A DNA stretch of 57,174 bases from an uncultured Lachnospiraceae bacterium. Lineage in GTDB: Bacteria > Bacillota > Clostridia > Lachnospirales > Lachnospiraceae. The notes below the pieces were generated by a model. The model ran no database searches. It saw only the letters and a list, made by a program, of their open reading frames with translations, and was not told the origin of the DNA. The stretch is from contig OMVA01000074.1 in assembly GCA_900314445.1 (NCBI GenBank), positions 1 through 57,174 on the forward strand. Reading direction: 5' to 3'. A program made the position numbers and the translations under genes. Positions 46,160 through 54,629 of the stretch are shown piece by piece; the first letter of the stretch is position 1, and each line of letters starts with the position of its first letter.

Positions 46160-47040
46160 TAGTTTTCACCCTTTACATAAGTATCATTGGCAACATCTCT
46201 GTGGAAAACTCGAACAGAATAAGGTAATTGCTGTAGTTTTTCGAACAGTTCATTTGCCACAGTAACAGAACGATGTCTGCCGCCTGTACAACCAATTGCT
46301 ACAACCAGCTGATGTCTGCCTTCATTCTTAATGAATTCAGGTACCAGGAAGCGGATTAATTCCTCCAGTTTATTTACATAAAGGACGGAATCATCACTAG
46401 CCATAACATAATCACGTACTGGCTGATCATTTCCTGTCTGCTTTTTTAAGGCAGCTACATAATATGGATTTGGCATTGATCTAACATCAAATACAAAGTC
46501 CGCATCATCAGGAATTCCAAATTTATAACCAAAGGACATGATTGTAACAATCATATTCGTATAGTCCTTACCCTTTAAAACAACCTTACCAATTTCTTTC
46601 TTCAATTCTCTTGTCAGAAGGTTGCTTGTATCAATGGTATAGTCGGCAATATTTTTCAGGAAATCAATTGCTTTTCTTTCTGCCTTAATGCCATCTTCAA
46701 TTCTGCCTCTACGGGCAAGCGGATGACTTCTTCTTGTTTCCTTATACCTCTTTACAAGAATTTCATCCTCTGCATCCAGGTACAAAACTTCAAAATTGAA
46801 CTTATTGGATCTGAATGAATCCAGTACTGCACTTAATTCTCCCAGTGCTTTACCACTTCGAATATCAATACCAATGGCAACTTTATCGTTACTGAAATTG
46901 GCATCCTGTGATAAATCAGCAAACTTTTCAATCAATAAAACAGGCAGATTATCGACACAAAAATAGCCTTCATCTTCAAGTGTTTTTAATACGGTGGATT
47001 TACCCGCACCACTCATTCCTGTTACGATGATAAAACGCAT
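46159..47040 (-). CDS. rapZ: RapZ/YvcJ-type nucleotide-binding protein
   Basis: The 293-residue protein has an N-terminal P-loop (GMSGAGKSTVLK) and the C-terminal RapZ motif IGCTGGRHRSV. In Escherichia coli RapZ controls the sRNA GlmZ and amino-sugar synthesis; YvcJ of Bacillus is a GTPase/ATPase linked to competence. Its role in Clostridia is not settled. It precedes whiA with a one-base overlap. The glmR/yvcK gene, which lies between them in many Firmicutes, is absent here. Confidence 0.94.
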   Translation of the reverse strand: MRFIIVTGMSGAGKSTVLKTLEDEGYFCVDNLPVLLIEKFADLSQDANFSNDKVAIGIDIRSGKALGELSAVLDSFRSNKFNFEVLYLDAEDEILVKRYKETRRSHPLARRGRIEDGIKAERKAIDFLKNIADYTIDTSNLLTRELKKEIGKVVLKGKDYTNMIVTIMSFGYKFGIPDDADFVFDVRSMPNPYYVAALKKQTGNDQPVRDYVMASDDSVLYVNKLEELIRFLVPEFIKNEGRHQLVVAIGCTGGRHRSVTVANELFEKLQQLPYSVRVFHRDVANDTYVKGEN

Positions 47041-47169
47041 TTGCTAAGAGCCCCTTCTCAATATTTGCAAACGAAAGCATACCTTTCGCAATAACTATTA
47101 TTTTTTATATACCTATCCCAGACTGAAAACTTTCAATTATCTGCACTTTTTTTCTACTCATAAGACTTA

Positions 47170-48027
47170 TTATTCAAAGTCACCAATCAGTCTCACTTCT
47201 GTTTCAAGCACCACACCAAGCTTTTCAAGAACCGTCTTCTGTACATGTTTAATCACATCATAAACATCTTTAGAAGTAGCGTTCCCTGCATTGATTACAA
47301 AACCACAATGCTTCTCACTAACTCTGGCTCCGCCAATCTGAAATCCTGCAAGACCAGCATCCTGAATCAGTTTACCTGCAAAATAGCCTGTAGGTCTCTT
47401 AAATGTTGAACCAGCACTTGGGAATTCAAGAGGCTGTTTATCTCTTCTTCTCTGATTGAAATCCTTCATAAGAGCTGTAATCTCATCTGGATTTCCTGGA
47501 ATCAGCTTTACACGCATGGCCAGGATAACCATATCTTCATCCATAGCTCTGCTATGACGATAATCAAAATCCATTTCTGAAGCAGGAATTGTTTTCACTT
47601 CTCCATTCATAAATACATCAACAAAAGTGATGACCTGTTTCATTTCACCACCGTAGGCGCCAGCATTCATAACAACTGCACCACCTACAGAGCCAGGTAT
47701 ACCAGAAGCAAACTCAAGACCTGCAAGAGAATTATCTCTGGCAAAGGCCGCTACTCTTGATAATAAAGCACCAGCTTCTGCATAGATTTCTCCGTCATCC
47801 AGAAGTTCTATTTTATTAAATTCATTTAAAAGATGCAGGACTGGTTGATGAATACCTTTATCAGATACAAGAAGATTACTACCATTTCCGATGACCAGAA
47901 GATTATTGTAAGTCGCTACTGCGGCCTTCACATCATCTACGGAAGAAACTTCGATAAAAGTATCCGCTTCTCCACCTGTTCGGAATGTTGTATGTAATTT
48001 CATAGATTCACGTTCTAAAATTTTCAA
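47170..48027 (-). CDS. murB: UDP-N-acetylenolpyruvoylglucosamine reductase
   Basis: MurB reduces the enolpyruvyl group with NADPH and FAD to make UDP-MurNAc for peptidoglycan. The 285-residue protein has the FAD motifs LVIGNGSNLL and SGIPGSVGGAVVMNAGAYG, the proton donor Ser in SAGSTFKRP and a final conserved Glu region (VLETEVRLIG). It is about 15 residues shorter at the N-terminus than most. The start is TTG 48027, with GGAAGGG seven bases upstream; no better start lies within reach. Confidence 0.93.
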   Translation of the reverse strand: MKILERESMKLHTTFRTGGEADTFIEVSSVDDVKAAVATYNNLLVIGNGSNLLVSDKGIHQPVLHLLNEFNKIELLDDGEIYAEAGALLSRVAAFARDNSLAGLEFASGIPGSVGGAVVMNAGAYGGEMKQVITFVDVFMNGEVKTIPASEMDFDYRHSRAMDEDMVILAMRVKLIPGNPDEITALMKDFNQRRRDKQPLEFPSAGSTFKRPTGYFAGKLIQDAGLAGFQIGGARVSEKHCGFVINAGNATSKDVYDVIKHVQKTVLEKLGVVLETEVRLIGDFE

Positions 48028-48118
48028 AGAAGAGCCCTTCCCACATTCAATAATTTCTTGTCCATCTCTTTACACTATACTGATAAAAAATTTTACAGTT
48101 CTCCCCTAGTGAAAAAAA

Positions 48119-48155
48119 AGACCCTTACAGTGATAAATCTTAACTGTTAGGGTCT
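48119..48155 (-). terminator. Terminator of the ROK kinase gene
   Basis: AGACCCTTACAGT (48119-48131) and ACTGTTAGGGTCT (48143-48155) pair with one T-T mismatch. On the minus strand a run of seven or more T residues follows. It separates the ROK kinase gene from murB. Confidence 0.8.
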
Positions 48156-48240
48156 AATTTTTCAATATAAAAACTGTTGAAAAATCGCCGTAAATATAGC
48201 AATTCTTCGTCATTTTTCCAAAATGATTATCCTATGATTT

Positions 48241-49176
48241 TTACTGGATTACAGAATATGCACTGCCATACATACCTGCGTCATTACCAAGCGTTGCAAG
48301 TTCAAAACCTGCATTACGGCAAGCATGGAATGCGTATTCCTGATAATGCTTCTTTGTAACATCAAGGAGAATCTGACCTGCCTTAGAAACACCACCACCA
48401 ATTACGAATACTTCTGGATCTACTACAGCTGCAATTGCGGCCAGGGCATAACCCAGCTTCTGACCGAGTTCGTCAACAAGATCATTTGCAAGTTCATCGC
48501 CTTCCTTAGCAGCATCAAAGATTTCCTTAGCAGAAATGTACTGTACTGTTCTAAGTTTTGATGGCTTATCTGTTGAATTCAGTGTCTTCTGAGCAAGTCT
48601 TACAATACCTGTTGCTGAAGCGTACTGTTCCAGACAGCCTCTCTTCCCACAGTTGCAAAGATCTGTTTCCTTTGGATCAATTGTAATATGTCCAACTTCA
48701 CCACCAGCACCATTTGTACCAGATACAATCTTACCGTTAATAATGATACCACCACCAACACCTGTTCCCAGGGTAACCATTACAAGGTTCTGATGGCCCT
48801 TACCACCACCCTGCCACATTTCACCAAGAGTTGCGTAGTTTGCATCATTACCAACCTTTACTGGAAGGCCAACAAGCTTCTCTAATTCCTTAGCTGCATT
48901 GAATACGCCCCAACCTAGGTTTACGCACTTCAGTACAGTTCCATCTTCCTGAACAGGACCTGGTACATCAAGGCCTACACCCTTAATGTCAGCCTTTGTA
49001 ATACCATGCTCTGCATCATATTTCTTAATAGATTCTGCGATATCTGAAAGAATATAAGCACCACCATCATCTGTACGAGTTGGGATTTCCCACTTATCCT
49101 TCATAACGCCTTCATCTGAGAAGATACCAATCTTTACTGTAGTACCACCTAAATCAACACCATATACGTAACTCAT
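48241..49176 (-). CDS. ROK-family glucokinase
   Basis: ROK glucokinases phosphorylate glucose with ATP in the cytosol. The 311-residue protein has the phosphate loop GVDLGGTTVKIG, the catalytic Asp region GNDANYATLGE, TLGTGVGGGII, and the ROK zinc site CNCGKRGCLEQYAS. No DNA-binding domain is present, so it is an enzyme and not a NagC-type repressor. TAGGAGG precedes the ATG. It lies between hprK and murB, in a carbon-control setting. Confidence 0.92.
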   Translation of the reverse strand: MSYVYGVDLGGTTVKIGIFSDEGVMKDKWEIPTRTDDGGAYILSDIAESIKKYDAEHGITKADIKGVGLDVPGPVQEDGTVLKCVNLGWGVFNAAKELEKLVGLPVKVGNDANYATLGEMWQGGGKGHQNLVMVTLGTGVGGGIIINGKIVSGTNGAGGEVGHITIDPKETDLCNCGKRGCLEQYASATGIVRLAQKTLNSTDKPSKLRTVQYISAKEIFDAAKEGDELANDLVDELGQKLGYALAAIAAVVDPEVFVIGGGVSKAGQILLDVTKKHYQEYAFHACRNAGFELATLGNDAGMYGSAYSVIQ

Positions 49177-49261
49177 AACTTCCTCCTAATTGAAATCAAA
49201 AATTTGTTTTATATATTCAGCAGGCATCTCACCCACATAACCTGCATAAGTTTTTCATCTA

Positions 49262-49278
49262 TGCAAATGACATTTGCA
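49262..49278. repeat. TCATTTGC-family compact palindrome between hprK and the ROK kinase (copy 9)
   Basis: TGCAAATGACATTTGCA is a perfect 8-bp inverted repeat around one base. It lacks the TGCGCA part found in other copies. It lies 24 bases past the hprK stop. Confidence 0.6.
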
Positions 49279-49302
49279 CAGGTGGATTCTTACCCAAAGA
49301 AT

Positions 49303-50271
49303 TTATTCACCATCATTCTTTTCAGAATTCTTCTGAATATTTTCTGTTACACGACGGTACAATTCCTGAGCGGCATTGTAGCCCATCTTCTTCTGTCTAT
49401 GATTAATAGCCGCAGACTCCACAATAATCGCCAGGTTTCTACCAGGACGAATGGGAATACTGTGGGAAACAACCTTATTTCCAAGGAATTCCACATACTG
49501 ATCTGTCATACCCAGACGGTCGTAGTTGGCGTCCTTATTCCATTCCTCCAGCTTAATAACCAGATCAATGGCATGGTTGGTTTCAACACACTCAACACCG
49601 AAGAGAGTTTTAACATCGATAATACCAATACCACGAAGCTCAATGAAGTGTCTTGTGATTTCTGGAGATTCACCCACCAAAGTATCATCACTGATTTTCT
49701 TAATCTCTACCACATCATCTGCAACCAGACGGTGACCACGCTTAATCAGTTCCAGGGCCGCTTCACTCTTACCAATACCGCTATCTCCCATCATGAGGAT
49801 ACCCTCACCGAATACATCCACAAGTACAGCATGGATGGAAATTCTTGGCGCCAGCTGTTCATGCAAATAGCGAACAGTCTCATGTACAAAGGATGATGTC
49901 GTAGCTGCACTGGTGAGTACAGGAATGCCATGACGTTTTCCAGCCTCAATAATAAAATCATAAGGCTTAATATCACGACAAAATACCAGACATGGAATTG
50001 GGAAAGAAAAGAGCTTATCGAAAATATCCACATTCTCTTCTCTTGTATGCATATCTGCCAGATAAGCATGCTCAACGTTACCACAAATCTGAACACGACT
50101 TGTATCGAAATGTTCAAAGAAACCTGCCAGCTGCAGAGCTGGTCTATTGATATCTGGATCATGAATCATGATCTTGTCCGTATCAATTTCAGGAGTATGA
50201 TTCTGTAGATTCATTTTTTCAATGAAACTAGTTAAAGAAACACTATAGTCTTCCTGCAGTAGCATCTCCAC
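49303..50271 (-). CDS. hprK: HPr kinase/phosphorylase
   Basis: HprK/P phosphorylates Ser46 of HPr or Crh with ATP or PPi when glycolysis is active, and reverses it with phosphate. The 322-residue protein has the P-loop GDSGIGKSEAALEL (about residue 158), the catalytic RLVADDVVEI segment and the HprK signature region ELRGIGIIDV. The N-terminal domain and length are typical. The start is GTG at 50271, behind GGAGG at five bases, or ATG at 50265. It is divergent from uvrC. Its leader contains a palindromic repeat copy. Confidence 0.95.
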   Translation of the reverse strand: MEMLLQEDYSVSLTSFIEKMNLQNHTPEIDTDKIMIHDPDINRPALQLAGFFEHFDTSRVQICGNVEHAYLADMHTREENVDIFDKLFSFPIPCLVFCRDIKPYDFIIEAGKRHGIPVLTSAATTSSFVHETVRYLHEQLAPRISIHAVLVDVFGEGILMMGDSGIGKSEAALELIKRGHRLVADDVVEIKKISDDTLVGESPEITRHFIELRGIGIIDVKTLFGVECVETNHAIDLVIKLEEWNKDANYDRLGMTDQYVEFLGNKVVSHSIPIRPGRNLAIIVESAAINHRQKKMGYNAAQELYRRVTENIQKNSEKNDGE

Positions 50272-50308
50272 TTACACCTCCAATTATTCATCAAATTCTG
50301 AAATATCC

Positions 50309-50349
50309 ATGCAAATGAGATGCGCATTTCTTTGCGCAGTTCATTTGCC
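50309..50349. repeat. TCATTTGC-family double palindrome in the hprK leader (copy 10)
   Basis: The left arm ATGCAAATGAGATGCGCA and right arm TTGCGCAGTTCATTTGCC are 18 bases each, with a five-base gap, and pair at all but a few positions. It is the most complete copy and defines the consensus TGCGCAnnTCATTTGC. It lies about 25 bases past the expected hprK -10, so it would be a hairpin in the hprK mRNA leader. Confidence 0.75.
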
Positions 50350-50373
50350 AAAATCGCCTTTACAGATTTAAAT

Positions 50374-50403
50374 ATTGTACCATATTCTAATTTTTTTATT
50401 CAA
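50374..50403 (-). promoter_or_regulatory. Probable hprK promoter
   Basis: Minus-strand -35 TTGAAT (50398-50403) and -10 TACAAT (50374-50379) have an 18-base spacer. It is divergent from the uvrC promoter at 50410-50439. Confidence 0.5.
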
Positions 50404-50409
50404 TAAAGA

Positions 50410-50439
50410 TTTACATAAACTGAGGGCAAATGCTATCAT
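50410..50439 (+). promoter_or_regulatory. Probable uvrC promoter
   Basis: -35 TTTACA (50410-50415) and -10 TATCAT (50434-50439) have an 18-base spacer, 17 bases before the start codon. The leader is therefore very short; AGGT supplies the ribosome site. Confidence 0.5.
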
Positions 50440-50456
50440 ACCAATGAGGTATAAAC

Positions 50457-52280
50457 ATGATTGAATTTGATATTGAAACTGAATTAAAAAGGCTCCCACA
50501 CTCGCCCGGCATCTATATCATGCATAATGATAAAGAGGCCATTCTTTACGTGGGAAAAGCAATCGATCTCCACAACCGTGTGCGCCAGTATTTCCGCAAG
50601 GGACATGGCCACAATGGTTCCCAGAAAATCACCAAGATGGTGTCTCAGATTGCTTATTTTGAATATATTATCACTGCTTCTGAACTGGAGGCTCTGATTC
50701 TGGAATGTAACCTGATTAAGGAGTACAGACCAAAGTACAACACCATGATGACCGATGATAAGGGCTACCCTTACATTCGTGTCACCACCGAGGAAGATTT
50801 TCCTCGCGTACTTTACAGTCACCATATGAAACACAATGCATCCGAATACTTCGGTCCTTTCACAGACGGTAAGGCTGTTCACGATACTCTGATTATGATT
50901 CGTAAGTTATTTAAAATTCGTAATTGTAATAAGGATATTGAGAAATGTATTCGCACTGGAGAAAGGCCTTGTCTCTATTACCAGATTGGTCAGTGTAGTG
51001 CTCCCTGCGCCAATCGCATTTCCAAGAAGGACTATCAGGAATCCATTGATAAGGCTAAGTCTTTCCTGAATGGTAACACCAAGGAAATCGTTGCAGATTT
51101 AAAGGTGAAAATGCAGGAACAATCTGCGAACCTGGATTTTGAAAATGCCGCCGTTACCAGAGATTTGATTCAAAGCGTGGAATCCATTATGCAAAAGCAA
51201 AGAATCAACGATACAGGTAAAAAGGATGACCGTGATGTCATTGCCATTGCAAGAAATGATAAGGACTCAGTTATTTCTATTTTCTTCGTAAGAAACGGCA
51301 GCCTTCTGGGACGTGAAAACCATCATATGGCCATTACCCCAGATGATAATAACAGTGAAATTCTCAACGCTTTTGTGAAGCAGTATTATACAGAAACCCC
51401 TTATGTCCCAAAGGAAATCTTCACTACTCTCCCAGTTTTGGAAGAAGAAATCATCAAAGAATTTCTGGAGAAAAAGCGTGGAGGCCGCGTGAGCTTTGTG
51501 GTTCCACAAAAGGGCGAGAAAAAGGGACTGATTAAGCTGGCTGAAGACAATGCAAACCTGGTGCTTCAGCAGGATATTGAAAGAATTAAAATCAAGGAAA
51601 AGAGAACCACTGGTGCATGCCAGGAAGTTGCGGACTTAATTGGCATTCCTCGCGCCAGCCGTATGGAGGCCTTCGATATCTCTCATATTTCCGGATACCA
51701 TTCTGTTGCTTCCATGGTTGTTTTTGAAAATGGAATTCCCCAGAGAAATTCCTATAGAAAGTTCCGGCTGAGAACTGTGGCAGGTCCTGACGATTACGCT
51801 TCCATGAAAGAAGTTCTCACCCGCCGTTTCACAGACGAAAAACTTACCATTTATCCAGACGTACTTATGATGGATGGCGGTAAGGGACAGGTAAACATTG
51901 CCGAAATGATTCTGGACTCTTTGGGCCTGGATATTCCAGTTTGTGGTATGGTAAAGGATGATCACCACAGAACCCGTGGTCTTTATTACAAGAATAAGGA
52001 AGTAAGTTTTTCACCTGGCAGTGAAGCCATGCACATGATCACTGCTTTGCAGGATGAAACCCACAGATTTGCTATTACCTATCACAGATTACTGAGAAGT
52101 AAGGATCAGGTTCATTCTATTCTGGACGATATTGAAGGTATTGGACCTAAGAGACGTAAAGCTCTCCTACTTGCCTTCCAAGACGTGGATACCATTCGAA
52201 ATATTTCCATCGAAGACCTGGCCAAGGCAGATGGCATGAACAAAAAGTCTGCAGAAGCTGTTTACAATTTCTTTCATTAA
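50457..52280 (+). CDS. uvrC: Excinuclease ABC subunit C
   Basis: UvrC makes both incisions in nucleotide excision repair with UvrA and UvrB. The 607-residue protein has the GIY-YIG domain (GIYIMHNDKEAILYVGKA, residues 18-36), the cysteine-lined C-terminal part of that region (CLYYQIGQCSAPC), a UVR motif (about 200-235), the RNase H-like UvrC endonuclease domain (DISHISG, LMMDGGKGQV) and two helix-hairpin-helix motifs (IEGIGPKRRKALL). Length is typical. Confidence 0.97.
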   Translation: MIEFDIETELKRLPHSPGIYIMHNDKEAILYVGKAIDLHNRVRQYFRKGHGHNGSQKITKMVSQIAYFEYIITASELEALILECNLIKEYRPKYNTMMTDDKGYPYIRVTTEEDFPRVLYSHHMKHNASEYFGPFTDGKAVHDTLIMIRKLFKIRNCNKDIEKCIRTGERPCLYYQIGQCSAPCANRISKKDYQESIDKAKSFLNGNTKEIVADLKVKMQEQSANLDFENAAVTRDLIQSVESIMQKQRINDTGKKDDRDVIAIARNDKDSVISIFFVRNGSLLGRENHHMAITPDDNNSEILNAFVKQYYTETPYVPKEIFTTLPVLEEEIIKEFLEKKRGGRVSFVVPQKGEKKGLIKLAEDNANLVLQQDIERIKIKEKRTTGACQEVADLIGIPRASRMEAFDISHISGYHSVASMVVFENGIPQRNSYRKFRLRTVAGPDDYASMKEVLTRRFTDEKLTIYPDVLMMDGGKGQVNIAEMILDSLGLDIPVCGMVKDDHHRTRGLYYKNKEVSFSPGSEAMHMITALQDETHRFAITYHRLLRSKDQVHSILDDIEGIGPKRRKALLLAFQDVDTIRNISIEDLAKADGMNKKSAEAVYNFFH

Positions 52281-52347
52281 CAAAAAGTACTATGAACCTT
52301 TTGCTCAAATACATATATTTATTTCTTGAATCATTTCTCAGACCAAA

Positions 52348-52379
52348 AAGGGTTCCCACTCTCACGAGCAGGAACCCTT
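52348..52379. terminator. Bidirectional terminator between uvrC and the unknown 693-residue gene
   Basis: AAGGGTTCC (52348-52356) pairs with GGAACCCTT (52371-52379). A T run on the plus strand and an A run on the other side serve both converging genes. Confidence 0.8.
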
Positions 52380-52386
52380 ATATTTT

Positions 52387-54468
52387 TTAAAGGATATCAG
52401 CACGAAGCTTCTTCAGTACCTGATATGTCTTACCTCTCAGTTCTTCTGCTTCGAAGAGTGAAAGCATTGTATCCATATCGAACTTAGTCTTCATTAATGT
52501 ATCCAGCCAATCATTTACATAATCCTTAACATATTCAACGTTCTCTTCAGACTTATCCTTAAGAGATGCATTGATGTTATTGATATTTTCAACAATAGAA
52601 GGTGTTGTAAATGTGCTAGATGAAGTAGTTGATGTGCTTTCATCTGACAATTCAATAACCTTACCTGTCTTTGTAATGATTACCTTCTTATTTGGACTTG
52701 AATCAGCCTTCGCAGCACCACCAGCATTCTTATCAAGAAGTTTTTCTACTGCCTTAATCAGACAAACAACACTGTATGTTGCTTCCTGAGGAGACTGTTC
52801 TGTAGCTTCCTTAAGCTCATGCTGATGCCAGAGCCATTCTGACTTAAGAAGCATTTCTTCAATCTTAGAATCATCAAGAAGCTTCTGCAGATCTGGATCC
52901 ATAGATAGAGTTGAACGACGGCCAAAGAGTCCGCCACCACTTGCATTTGCTTCTGCTTTCTTGTAACGAGAAGGAACAATGATTTCGCTGTATGTCTTCT
53001 CAAGATGCTTTAATGCTGACTTTGGATCATATTCGCCATTGATAATCTGAATCTTTCCGCCATTAAGGCCATTGATAATCATGTCTTCACAAGCCATGAA
53101 TACAAGTGTCTTCTGACGATCGTCGATCATCTGCTTGATTTCATAATTTGTCTTAGACTTTTCAAGGATTGCATTCTTACGTACCTTGAATGCCTTAATC
53201 TTCTCCTTAATACTGAAGAACATCTTCAGAAGAGATGGATTTGCATTTACGTAATCATTAATCCATGTAAGTTCTACATATTGGTGTTCAATCTTGTTAG
53301 AAAGTTCGTATACATTGTATCCATCGAATACAACGTTTAATGTTGTATACAACTTCTCCAGGATTTCATACTTTTCTTCCCACTGTCTGCCAGCAACTTC
53401 TGAATTTACAAGTGCCTTAATTCCACAATCGTAGAATACAAGGTTGTACTCATATAAACCTTCAAAGATATTTGTCTTTCCAGATAACTGAGCACCTGCA
53501 CCAAGAATCTGAAGATTCTTCTTCATCTCTGGTTCATTTTCGATATAAAGATATACCTTCTTAACAAAGCCAGAAACTTCATTAATCAGTGTATCAATTC
53601 TCTTATTGTAAAGTTCCTGCTTTGAAATAGCTGTCAGAACATTACGTGAAAGAACACTTGTATCCTGTGTGCTGTTTACATTGCGAATGAGTTCCTTAAA
53701 ACTCTCATATACAGACATGTTGTCAATTGGAATATACTCAGCATTTAATCCATAGAATTCAAATGCCTTGTTGTAATCCTTATTGGCAATAAATGTATTG
53801 AAGAGTCCGATAGAGAACTGAGTTTTATAATCATTTCCTACATGTGGATCTTCTACTACATAATCATAGAGAACTTCCAGATTGCTTAAGTATGCTTCTG
53901 AATTTGCAAGGGAAGTTGGAAGACCCATTTCCATTACAACATTAATCAGATCCATATATCCAAGTAATGCCTTATCAAAGTTCTTTGGTCTCTCATCATC
54001 TTCCAGAATCTGATAACTTACGTTGATAAGAAGTGGTGCAATTCTTTCACCAATCAAACGCATTGCTTCGCCAAATTTTTCTCTCTGATAGAGATAGATA
54101 AGCCAAACGCTATAACGATAGATTCCTGTAGTATTAATTGGAACATCGATATCAGAAGGATCAATTTCGCCATATACAAACTTGAATAAAGGCTCAATCC
54201 ACTCATCAATCTCATATCTTTCTTTTGCTTTAATGTTTTCATCAACGAAATCACCAAGTTCGTACAGTTTCGTGCACTGTGCCTTGACATCGTCGTCAAC
54301 CTTCATCGTTTTCAGATCAAAGTTGTTATCCTTCAGATAATCAATAACAAGTGTGTAGAAGCCATCCTCTACCTGCTCGTTGAGGAAACGTATAAGCAAC
54401 CCCTTATTATTGGATGCAGCAATAGACAATACATTGTCTGTACCCGAAATATTTGCTGGTAATGCCAT
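52387..54468 (-). CDS. Unrecognised 693-residue helical protein
   Basis: I do not recognise this protein. It has no signal peptide or membrane segment. It is rich in Tyr, Asn, Lys and Glu and appears almost wholly alpha-helical up to residue 510 (AMRLIGERIAPLLI, YNKAFEFYGLNAEY), in a way that recalls degenerate helical repeats. A short Gly-rich spot (ASGGGLFGRRSTL) near 510 is followed by a helical region, a Ser/Thr-rich linker (STSTTSSSTFTTPS, about 605-620) and a final helical domain. TAGGAGGAG precedes the ATG. It is transcribed alone, before the MutS-like gene. The strong ribosome site suggests good expression. Confidence 0.6.
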   Translation of the reverse strand: MALPANISGTDNVLSIAASNNKGLLIRFLNEQVEDGFYTLVIDYLKDNNFDLKTMKVDDDVKAQCTKLYELGDFVDENIKAKERYEIDEWIEPLFKFVYGEIDPSDIDVPINTTGIYRYSVWLIYLYQREKFGEAMRLIGERIAPLLINVSYQILEDDERPKNFDKALLGYMDLINVVMEMGLPTSLANSEAYLSNLEVLYDYVVEDPHVGNDYKTQFSIGLFNTFIANKDYNKAFEFYGLNAEYIPIDNMSVYESFKELIRNVNSTQDTSVLSRNVLTAISKQELYNKRIDTLINEVSGFVKKVYLYIENEPEMKKNLQILGAGAQLSGKTNIFEGLYEYNLVFYDCGIKALVNSEVAGRQWEEKYEILEKLYTTLNVVFDGYNVYELSNKIEHQYVELTWINDYVNANPSLLKMFFSIKEKIKAFKVRKNAILEKSKTNYEIKQMIDDRQKTLVFMACEDMIINGLNGGKIQIINGEYDPKSALKHLEKTYSEIIVPSRYKKAEANASGGGLFGRRSTLSMDPDLQKLLDDSKIEEMLLKSEWLWHQHELKEATEQSPQEATYSVVCLIKAVEKLLDKNAGGAAKADSSPNKKVIITKTGKVIELSDESTSTTSSSTFTTPSIVENINNINASLKDKSEENVEYVKDYVNDWLDTLMKTKFDMDTMLSLFEAEELRGKTYQVLKKLRADIL

Positions 54469-54629
54469 AACCGTACTCCTCCTAATTAAATATACGTTAA
54501 ATATTAACCTATATTAAAATGATAGTCAACGTCATTTTGTTGATATTTAACAGTTTCTTTTGTGTATTTTGCACAAAGTTGTCTTTTTTCACCAAAAATG
54601 ATTACATATTGTCAAATTCAATCAAAAAA

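Noticed and set aside
47076..47092. Small hairpin CGAAAG/CTTTCG upstream of rapZ as a terminator
   Set aside because: The stem is six to seven pairs with no T run after it; it is too weak to call.
49204..49896. A 230-codon plus-strand frame opposite hprK
   Set aside because: It is antisense to a clear hprK, lacks a ribosome site and crosses the hprK stop. It is a shadow.
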